A stretch of DNA of 64,000 bases, taken from NCBI RefSeq assembly GCF_022900255.1, contig NZ_JALIRM010000002.1, forward strand, positions 309,953 to 373,952, read 5' to 3'. The stretch's first letter is position 1. Every line of letters starts with the position of its first letter. The notes under the pieces were generated by a model. That model did not search any database. It was not told the origin of the DNA and was given only the letters and a program-made list of their open reading frames with translations. Both the position numbers and the translations under genes were made by a program. Shown one piece after another: positions 8,491-14,824 of this stretch. The DNA comes from Lederbergia wuyishanensis (GTDB taxonomy: Bacteria; Bacillota; Bacilli; Bacillales; Bacillaceae_C).

Positions 8491-8815
8491 CTTTCAACCC
8501 TCTTGCCATCAGTGTAAGATTTTTTTCTTGGTACGTTCGATATGCGAGTACGAGGAGAAATGCTGTTACGGCAAAACTTATGACAATCGATGTTAAAATC
8601 AATGCCTGTGGAAGAGCATCCGTATATATTCCATCGCCTTCCCAAATAACTGGAACTCCTCCTCTTTTCAAACCACCCATCGTCATCAATAGTAAATGAG
8701 CTGCATGGGATAAAAGGGCAGTTCCTAAAATAATCCGTAAAACCCCTTTAGACAGAATTAAATACGTAGCAACTGTCACCAACACTCCCGCCAATATGAT
8801 AATTACTGTTTCCAT
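8483..8815 (-). CDS. mrpC: Na+/H+ antiporter subunit MrpC (NuoK-like)
   Basis: A 110-residue three-helix protein homologous to NuoK: GLKRGGVPV loop followed by DALPQALILTSIVISFAVTA, a hallmark of MrpC. It sits 5 bp after mrpB and overlaps mrpD. It forms part of the complex I-like core of the antiporter. Confidence 0.94.
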   Translation of the reverse strand: METVIIILAGVLVTVATYLILSKGVLRIILGTALLSHAAHLLLMTMGGLKRGGVPVIWEGDGIYTDALPQALILTSIVISFAVTAFLLVLAYRTYQEKNLTLMARGLKDE

Positions 8816-8820
8816 AGTCC

Positions 8821-9243
8821 TTACACATCCTCACTAATACTCAAAATTATCGTTACGACAACCCCTACAACGGCCAAAGCCACTCCAGCTTCAAATAACG
8901 TTACTGTAGCAAGCGCCGTTTTTCCAACGATCGGAAAGTTGACGTAAGAATGCGCTTGGCTTAAAAAAGGGACATCAAACAGGCTTGCACCTAATCCCGT
9001 TCCTAAAACGATAAATCCACCTGTTGCGGCAACTTTTTTAAAATCCAATGGGATTCCATTCGTGATCGTTTCAATATCAAACGCTAGGCAAAGCAATACG
9101 AAAGCAGAGGCAAGAATAAGACCGCCGATAAAACCGCCACCGGGACTGTTATGACCGGATATAAATAAATAAATGGCCATCGTCAAAATAATGAATACAA
9201 CAATTTTCGTGACTGTTTGTAATATCACATCATTGATTTTCAA
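8821..9243 (-). CDS. mrpB: Na+/H+ antiporter subunit MrpB
   Basis: A 140-residue four-helix protein with the diagnostic GHNSPGGGFIGGLILASAF motif. The start is a TTG (KINDVILQTVTK) preceded by GGGGG at suitable spacing; it overlaps the end of mrpA by 14 bp. Complete and of normal length. Confidence 0.94.
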   Translation of the reverse strand: MKINDVILQTVTKIVVFIILTMAIYLFISGHNSPGGGFIGGLILASAFVLLCLAFDIETITNGIPLDFKKVAATGGFIVLGTGLGASLFDVPFLSQAHSYVNFPIVGKTALATVTLFEAGVALAVVGVVVTIILSISEDV

Positions 9244-11629
9244 TATTATCTTCCCCCTTTCTTGCCCTCAGTTTGATTAGTGTAAATACGCCAATTCCTC
9301 CAATAAAGAGAACAATGACTTCAAGCATCGTATCAAATGCACGGAAATCTCCTAAAATCGCGTTCACGATATTATTGGCTCCAGAAAGCTCGTACGCATC
9401 ATTAAAATAAGTGGAAATAGATTCAAACAGCCTTCCGCTTTGGACAGACAATGCAACAGCAACAAAAATGACACCTACTAGAATAGAAACCAATACATTT
9501 ACTCGTTTTGTTCTCTGAGGTGCATCCTCCTTCTCCTTCTTTGGCAAGAAATAAAAACAAAGCAGGAACAAGGCGGTCGTCACCGTTTCAACGACTAGCT
9601 GCGTAAGGGCTAAATCGGGCGCCCGGAATAAAACAAATAGTAATGCGATCGAATAACCAATCGCCCCATTTAACAAAATGGTCGTGATTCTTGATTTTGC
9701 AAAAATAATAGCAATTCCTGCAGCCATCATTGTTAGTGCAATGAGTAATTCATGAAGACTAACAGGTGCATTACTTGAAAGATCAAAGGAAAAAGCGTTC
9801 GAAAATAAGAAAATGCCACCAACGGATATTCCTAAGAAAAGAAAAATATAAACTAAATAATCTCGCAATGAACCCGTCATATAACGCGAAGTTATTTTAG
9901 AGCCACGTAATTCTATTTGTTCAAGTGTAGAGTTGTATAATTGATCAAATGTCCATTTGCCCGGCGGAATATATAAACTTTTCCTGCGGCTTTGAACACG
10001 AAAAATAATAATACCGACGACAACTACCCCAATGGTCATCCATAATGCCGGATTAAATCCGTGCCATATCGATATCGGTTTAAGCATTCCATCTAAATTA
10101 AATGAAGGATAGAGACTTGCTAGCCCAGGTCGGAGCAAAAAGTCTCCTAGTATATTCGGGAATATAAAAATGCCTATGATTAAAACAGCTAGAATAATCG
10201 GCGGAATCAACATGCCAATTTTTGCTTCATGAGCAGGATGCTCCAATTTTTCAGGATGATATGGTCCAAAGAATGTTTTAAACACAATCATCATACAATA
10301 GACGAATGTGAAAACACTCGCTATCCAAGCAATGACTGGAAAAAGAATCCCAAATGCCTGTATAGAAAAAACATTCGACTGACTCACATTTACTAGCGCT
10401 TCAAAGAACATTTCCTTACTTAAAAATCCATTAAAAGGTGGCAAACCTGCCATCGAAAAGCTGCCAATCAATGCAATCGTAAAGGAAACAGGCATAAACG
10501 ACATCAAGCCGCCTAATCTACGAATATCCCTTGTACCGACGCCATGGTCAACAATTCCGACTACCATGAAGAGAGCGCCTTTAAAGGTTGAGTGATTGAC
10601 TAAATGAAAAAGCGCGGCAAACGATGCTTGAGTATACATAACGGCATTTTCGGCAGCACCAAATTGATGTGCGATGGACCCGATTCCAAATAAACTCATA
10701 ATCAGTCCTAATTGGCTAATGGTCGAATATGCCAGCAATGCTTTTAAATCAATTTGACGGACAGCATTGAATGATCCCCAAAATAATGTGATAAGACCGA
10801 TACTCGTAACGAGCCAAAACCAAACTTCATGACTTCCGAAAACAGGAGTAAAGCGAGCGACTAAGTAAATTCCCGCCTTCACCATTGTCGCGGAATGGAG
10901 ATAAGCACTTACAGGAGTTGGAGCTTCCATCGCATCTGGAAGCCATATATGAAATGGATATTGTGCTGATTTTGTGAAGGCACCAATAAGCAATAAAAGT
11001 AATGCCGGAACAAAAAGCGTATGACTCGTATCAATTGATGATATTATTTCCCGGACACTTAATGTCCCAGTCATAAAATAAATCATCATAAAGCTCGTCA
11101 GCATTGCAATTCCGCCGCCAAATGTGATGAGCAACGCCTTTTGCGCTCCGTAGCGCGACTTTTTTCGGTGATACCAGAAAGCAATCAACAAGAAGGATGA
11201 AATGCTCGTTAATTCCCAAAATACATATAAAACCATTAAGTTATCGGAAAAAACAACCCCGAGCATGGCACCCATAAATAAAAGCAAATAAATATAAAAA
11301 TGATGCAAAGATTCTTTTTCAGATAAGTAATAAATGGAATAAAGGATGACTAGACTACCAATACCCGTAATTAAAAGTCCAAAAATGATACTTAGTCCAT
11401 CCACATACGTCGTAAAATGAATACCATAAGAAGAAATCCATCGAAGCGAATGTAAATACGTCTTACCTTCCGCAATGGAAGGAATAAATTGTGTAAGAGT
11501 TATAAATAGAACGGTAGGTACAATCAGTACAATCCAACCGATATGAATACGGGGTATTTTTTTATAAAGAAAAGGAATGAATAAGGCAGCCAGAAAAGGA
11601 ATCATGATTGCCAGTTGCAAAGATATCAA
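9230..11629 (-). CDS. mrpA: Na+/H+ antiporter subunit MrpA (NuoL-like, with MrpB-like C-terminal domain)
   Basis: A large polytopic protein of about 799 residues. The N-terminal ~500 residues are NuoL-like, with conserved ELTSISSFLLIAFWYH (helix-5 glutamate), KSAQYPFHIWLPDAMEAPTP and HNlike NHSTFKGALFMVVG segments. The C-terminal part carries the additional MrpA/MbhD-type helices (FRAPDLALTQLVVETVTTALFL). The TTG at 11629 is chosen because the resulting N-terminus aligns with other MrpA proteins and GGGAGG is 11 nt upstream; the GTG at 11638 is only 2 nt from that site. It heads the operon and is preceded by a structured leader. Role: Na+ efflux, pH and salt tolerance. Confidence 0.95.
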   Translation of the reverse strand: MISLQLAIMIPFLAALFIPFLYKKIPRIHIGWIVLIVPTVLFITLTQFIPSIAEGKTYLHSLRWISSYGIHFTTYVDGLSIIFGLLITGIGSLVILYSIYYLSEKESLHHFYIYLLLFMGAMLGVVFSDNLMVLYVFWELTSISSFLLIAFWYHRKKSRYGAQKALLITFGGGIAMLTSFMMIYFMTGTLSVREIISSIDTSHTLFVPALLLLLIGAFTKSAQYPFHIWLPDAMEAPTPVSAYLHSATMVKAGIYLVARFTPVFGSHEVWFWLVTSIGLITLFWGSFNAVRQIDLKALLAYSTISQLGLIMSLFGIGSIAHQFGAAENAVMYTQASFAALFHLVNHSTFKGALFMVVGIVDHGVGTRDIRRLGGLMSFMPVSFTIALIGSFSMAGLPPFNGFLSKEMFFEALVNVSQSNVFSIQAFGILFPVIAWIASVFTFVYCMMIVFKTFFGPYHPEKLEHPAHEAKIGMLIPPIILAVLIIGIFIFPNILGDFLLRPGLASLYPSFNLDGMLKPISIWHGFNPALWMTIGVVVVGIIIFRVQSRRKSLYIPPGKWTFDQLYNSTLEQIELRGSKITSRYMTGSLRDYLVYIFLFLGISVGGIFLFSNAFSFDLSSNAPVSLHELLIALTMMAAGIAIIFAKSRITTILLNGAIGYSIALLFVLFRAPDLALTQLVVETVTTALFLLCFYFLPKKEKEDAPQRTKRVNVLVSILVGVIFVAVALSVQSGRLFESISTYFNDAYELSGANNIVNAILGDFRAFDTMLEVIVLFIGGIGVFTLIKLRARKGEDNIENQ

Positions 11630-11691
11630 AATACACACAACCTCCCAGTTACGGTCACCAAAAATATAATTTTCAAAAAATAAATGGTATA

Positions 11692-11820
11692 TTCGCAGTG
11701 GCTTGCGTTATTAAAGGGGTTGACTCCTATGTCAACTAACGGGATAATAAGAGACCATAGGGTTTGGTCTGAGTGGGTGAATAACATGTTACTTATTATT
11801 TTCCCTTAATATTATACAAT
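11692..11820 (-). ncRNA. Candidate structured leader RNA of the mrp operon (with its -10 box)
   Basis: A TATAAT box (11816-11811) places transcription start near 11805, at a GGG. From there the RNA can form a stem between 11805-11792 and 11751-11741 (8 bp plus GGG/CCC), enclosing a 5-bp hairpin at 11770-11752. A second hairpin (GUUGAC/GUCAAC, 11736-11719) is closed by GUUA/UAAC (11740-11737 with 11710-11707). A small CGCA/UGCG hairpin follows (11707-11694). The two hairpin loops contain CCUAU and AUAGG, which are perfectly complementary, so a kissing interaction is possible. This matches no riboswitch consensus I can recall. The pairings are read directly; function is inference. Confidence 0.5.
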
Positions 11821-11919
11821 AAAAGACATCGTTGCTATACAAATGAGAATACAGTTTATAAGTTTTTCTTATTAAAAGTGACTATTTTTCATAACTTTTA
11901 TTAAATCTACTCTCACCTA

Positions 11920-11948
11920 TTGTAATCTTAAGCCATTTTTTATATAAT
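11920..11948 (+). promoter_or_regulatory. Promoter of the KdpD-like Usp gene
   Basis: TTGTAA and TATAAT are separated by 17 bp, about 95 bp upstream of the ATG. It is divergent from the mrp promoter, about 105 bp away. Confidence 0.6.
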
Positions 11949-12041
11949 GTCTTAGTTTTAATCTCGACGATTCTTAAGCATAATATTTATGATTTTAAAG
12001 ATTTTCGAATGAATGAACCAATTTAAGAGGTGAATTTTTTC

Positions 12042-12716
12042 ATGAAGAAAGTGAAGGGTCGTATGGATGAGAGTATTCTCGTTTGTGTATATTACGGTCC
12101 AAACGGCGAACGCCTAATTAGACGCGGTCATAAAATGGCAAGTATGTTAAATTGTCCTTTATACATTTTGACTGTAGATCCCCTTCCATATGATGAATTT
12201 GATGCGGAGAAATCAGGTTATATTGAAAAGTGGAAAGAACTAGCTGAAGAATGCGACGCTGAAGAGTTTATTCTCCAAGACGATGAAAAGCGCCCAGTCG
12301 CCAAAGTCATTGCGGGAATTGCGCATAAATACAACATCACCCAAATTGTCATTGGACAATCTGCTCAAAATCGCTGGGAAGAGATTACAAAAGGATCCTT
12401 TGTGAATGTTCTTTTAAGAGAAATCTCCTCTTTTATCGATATCCATATCGTTGCATTGGACCGAACGATTAAAGGCGGAGAAGACATCGCTTATGAAACA
12501 GGGGTCCGCGGCTATCTGCTGAAGGAAAATGGCGAATATCGACTATGCTTCACATGCCAAAAAAACATTAGCTACGAAGGAATCTTTTACAAAGAGATTG
12601 GTACCGATTTTAACAACGGACTCTTTAAATTCGTTCACAATGGAAAAACGTATCAAGTTCACGTCACAGAAGATAAAGTTATCGATCAAATAAAAGAACC
12701 GCTAAATATTATGTAG
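12042..12716 (+). CDS. KdpD-like universal stress (Usp) domain protein, stand-alone
   Basis: The first ~130 residues match the Usp domain of KdpD-type sensors: ESILVCVYYGPNGERLIRRGHKMA, then LNCPLYILTVDP and KYNITQIVIGQSAQNRWEEI. There is no histidine-kinase or KdpD N-terminal ATPase module. The remaining ~95 residues are a beta-rich tail containing a CFTC pair. The start is the ATG behind AGAGGTGA; a GTG inside that site is rejected. The gene is divergent from the mrp antiporter operon and ends in a strong terminator. In KdpD proteins this domain senses K+ status and, in Staphylococcus, binds c-di-AMP. Whether this protein binds a nucleotide is unknown. Confidence 0.75.
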   Translation: MKKVKGRMDESILVCVYYGPNGERLIRRGHKMASMLNCPLYILTVDPLPYDEFDAEKSGYIEKWKELAEECDAEEFILQDDEKRPVAKVIAGIAHKYNITQIVIGQSAQNRWEEITKGSFVNVLLREISSFIDIHIVALDRTIKGGEDIAYETGVRGYLLKENGEYRLCFTCQKNISYEGIFYKEIGTDFNNGLFKFVHNGKTYQVHVTEDKVIDQIKEPLNIM

Positions 12717-12744
12717 GATTAAGCCTAGTTGCTTAATCCTTTTC
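12716..12744 (+). terminator. Terminator of the Usp gene
   Basis: GGATTAAGC and GCTTAATCC form a perfect 9-bp stem with a 6-nt loop followed by TTTTCT. It starts on the last base of the stop codon. Confidence 0.85.
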
Positions 12745-12960
12745 TCTATTGCACCTCCTAAGTCTAAAGTTTCAATTTTATGTAATTTTAGAAAACCTCC
12801 CCATTTCCTTATTATCCGATAGATACGTTCCAAAGTCATAGATTAAAAGGTTGAGAAATTCATTAATTTGTCCGTTACCTATTCCTCCATCCTTCCCATT
12901 CTCCCATTTTACATAACTTCTTTTATTAGAGAGGAAGACCTAGTCTCAGTAACACCACGA

Positions 12961-12975
12961 TTTTAAGCGCTTTCA
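12961..12975. promoter_or_regulatory. cre-like site (CcpA binding)
   Basis: TTTTAAGCGCTTTCA fits the cre consensus WTGNAANCGNWNNCW at every fixed position but one (T for G). It lies just upstream of the -35 box of the GH16 gene, which fits carbon catabolite control of a polysaccharide hydrolase. Confidence 0.6.
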
Positions 12976-12981
12976 AATCTT

Positions 12982-13010
12982 TTGTTATTGTATTTTTTCC
13001 TTAGTATAAT
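12982..13010 (+). promoter_or_regulatory. Promoter of the GH16 glycanase gene
   Basis: TTGTTA and TATAAT with 17-bp spacing, about 60 bp upstream of the ATG. Confidence 0.65.
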
Positions 13011-13069
13011 GCAAAAGATATGGTACATATTTTTTGTTAATAGTTCTATTACTAGATTAGGAGGATATT

Positions 13070-14014
13070 ATGAAAAAACAAAAAGGCTTAGTTGGTATTT
13101 TGATTGGACTTGTCTTACTTTTAGTCATTGGAAATCCTTATTTTGTAAGCGCCCAATATCCTGGAATAGGATTTGGAACCTTGAATGAGAAATTTAAAGA
13201 TGAAAAAGATCAGATTAAAGATTTGAGCAAAGAAGAAAAGAAAGCAGCAAAACAGGCGTTAAAGGAAAAGAAGACCGCCCTAAAGCAAAAAGCTAAACAA
13301 GAAAAAGAGGAAATCAAAGCGAAAGAAAAAGAAGGTTGGGAACTAACCTTTTTAGATAACTTTAATGGTGAAGAGTTAGATCCTACGAAATGGAAACATG
13401 CACCCGAATGGCCACGACAAGGTGGTGCGGGCCAATGGTCAGACGATGAAGCCTTTTTGAATGGAGAAGGACAACTCATTATACAAGTTAGTGAAAAAGA
13501 TGGAAAGTATTATTCCGGAGCTGTTAGAACAAGAGATTTATTTGAACAAACATATGGATATTACGAAATTAAAGCAAAAATTCCTAAAACAGAAGGATAC
13601 TGGAATGCCTTTTGGTTAATGACAGATGGAGTTCATACTGTAGGAAATGATGGTAGAGACGGTACAGAGATTGACATATTTGAATCACCTTTTGCGAAAG
13701 ATGGCGATTATATTCAACATGCCATGCATTGGGACGGATATGAACAATATCATCGAAGTGCTGGACAAGTAGCACATGTACCAGGAATATATGAAGGTTT
13801 CCATACATTTGCACTTGAATGGAATCCAGACGAGTACATTTTTTACATTGATGGACAAGAGACATGGCGCACAAACGCTGGTGGAGTATCGCAAGTTCCT
13901 GCTTATATGAAAATCACAGCTGAAGTCGGAGGTTGGGCAGGAAATATTAAAAACGCAACTCTTCCATCACAAATGGAAGTTGAATATGTTCGTGCTTATA
14001 AAAAGAAAGATTAA
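13070..14014 (+). CDS. Secreted family-16 glycoside hydrolase
   Basis: A signal peptide (MKKQKGLVGILIGLVLLLVI, cleavage near VSA) is followed by a ~50-residue Lys/Glu-rich, probably coiled-coil segment (residues ~42-88). A GH16 catalytic domain starts at WELTFLDNFNGEELDP. The catalytic motif EIDIFE is at residues 200-205 (E200 nucleophile, D202, E205 acid/base). Downstream EWNPDEYIFYIDG is typical of the fold. GH16 enzymes retain configuration and cut beta-1,3/1,4-glucans, agar or related polymers; substrate is not determinable here, but laminarinase-like activity is plausible. Start is ATG behind AGGAGG. Preceded by a cre-like site and promoter; followed by a terminator, so monocistronic. 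Confidence 0.9.
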   Translation: MKKQKGLVGILIGLVLLLVIGNPYFVSAQYPGIGFGTLNEKFKDEKDQIKDLSKEEKKAAKQALKEKKTALKQKAKQEKEEIKAKEKEGWELTFLDNFNGEELDPTKWKHAPEWPRQGGAGQWSDDEAFLNGEGQLIIQVSEKDGKYYSGAVRTRDLFEQTYGYYEIKAKIPKTEGYWNAFWLMTDGVHTVGNDGRDGTEIDIFESPFAKDGDYIQHAMHWDGYEQYHRSAGQVAHVPGIYEGFHTFALEWNPDEYIFYIDGQETWRTNAGGVSQVPAYMKITAEVGGWAGNIKNATLPSQMEVEYVRAYKKKD

Positions 14015-14026
14015 TAATTGTTTTAG

Positions 14027-14056
14027 CCCTCGAAAACATCGGGGGTTTATTTTTTT
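14027..14056 (+). terminator. Terminator of the GH16 gene
   Basis: CCCTCGA and TCGGGGG pair (7 bp including one G-T) with a 5-nt loop, followed by a T-rich tract. Confidence 0.75.
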
Positions 14057-14348
14057 CATTATTTATCGTCATTTCTTTTATAATGTTTTTTCTTAAAACA
14101 ATATAATGGTTTCGTAAGGTTTGTTGTTTTTGTAAAAGCCCAAAAGCCGGCTTTTACCCCTAAAAGGTGAATTTAACGATTCTTATGAAGGACCCAGCTC
14201 TTTTCTCAGCGGAATGAGTAAGTTTTAAATTCCAAATTTATTCCTATTATTTTAATGAATATGAAGTAGCAACAAAGTTTAAGAAAAGAGCCAACCATAT
14301 AGATAGCCTTAGATACTCTCCAAAGGCATCTTTTTTATTCTAAATTAA
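14057..14348. other. Gene-free stretch with hairpins, upstream of the cad promoter
   Basis: A 9-bp inverted repeat GTAAAAGCC / GGCTTTTAC lies near 14132-14157. A second hairpin with a bulge (AGAT-GCCTT / AAGGC-ATCT) near 14300-14340 ends in TTTTTT and looks like a plus-strand terminator. No open frame of useful length is supported. It may be the remains of a lost gene or a short RNA. Confidence 0.4.
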
Positions 14349-14378
14349 TTGACATTTCAATAAAAAGATACATATAAT
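14349..14378 (+). promoter_or_regulatory. cadCA promoter
   Basis: A consensus TTGACA is separated by 18 bp from a perfect TATAAT (14373-14378). The operator begins 2 bp downstream. Confidence 0.8.
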
Positions 14379-14379
14379 T

Positions 14380-14405
14380 AACATATGAATAATTGCTCAT
14401 ATGTT
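14380..14405. promoter_or_regulatory. cad operator (ArsR/SmtB-type inverted repeat)
   Basis: AACATATGA and TCATATGTT form a perfect 9-bp inverted repeat around an 8-bp spacer, covering the expected transcription start. Position and sequence fit binding of the ArsR/SmtB repressor encoded next, with metal-induced release. Confidence 0.75.
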
Positions 14406-14429
14406 CATTCGTTGGAAAGAGGTGTTTTT

Positions 14430-14804
14430 ATGCAAACAGTCAATACAATTCCTGAAACTTGCAGTCAAACCGTCATTCATGAGGACGTTGTTCAAAAGGT
14501 GCAGGCTACTATTCCGAAAGACAATAGTTTACTTGAAGTCGCAGAGCTGTTTAAAGTATTGGGAGATCGTACAAGAATTAGAATTCTTCACTCTTTATTC
14601 CAAACCGAGATGTGTGTTTGTGATATTGCCTATTTATTGAACATGACACAATCCTCTATTTCACATCAATTACGCGTATTGAAGCAAGCTAAGTTAGTAA
14701 AGAATCGAAAAGAAGGAAAAGTGGTGTACTATTCGCTCGCGGATGATCATGTGATTCAGATATTTGATCAAGCACTTGAACACGTTAATGAGAATAAAAT
14801 TTAA
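14430..14804 (+). CDS. cadC: Metal-responsive ArsR/SmtB repressor, CadC-like
   Basis: A 124-residue winged-helix protein (LFKVLGDRTRIRILHSL, SSISHQLRVLKQAKLV). It carries MCVCD (C62, C64), the soft-metal alpha3 site motif, and the alpha5 site pattern D105-x-H107-x10-H118-x2-E121 that binds Zn2+ in CadC/CzrA. Only one N-terminal cysteine (C11) is present where S. aureus CadC has two. Start is ATG behind AAAGAGGTG; an upstream in-frame ATG lies in the operator. Twenty bp separate it from the efflux ATPase. Role: represses the operon until Cd2+, Pb2+ or Zn2+ binds. Confidence 0.9.
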   Translation: MQTVNTIPETCSQTVIHEDVVQKVQATIPKDNSLLEVAELFKVLGDRTRIRILHSLFQTEMCVCDIAYLLNMTQSSISHQLRVLKQAKLVKNRKEGKVVYYSLADDHVIQIFDQALEHVNENKI

Positions 14805-14824
14805 GTGTTTTAGGAGAGAGAAAA

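Larger units (their letters stand above)
12745..13069. other. Intergenic stretch upstream of the GH16 gene
   Basis: The first ~215 bp show nothing I can interpret. The last ~110 bp hold a cre-like site, a promoter and an AGGAGG ribosome binding site for the GH16 gene. Confidence 0.6.

Noticed and set aside
12745..12790. Similarity of CTAAAGTTTC-ATTTTAT near 12767 to a stretch near 44993
   Set aside because: About 18 bp of AT-rich similarity; not distinguishable from chance.
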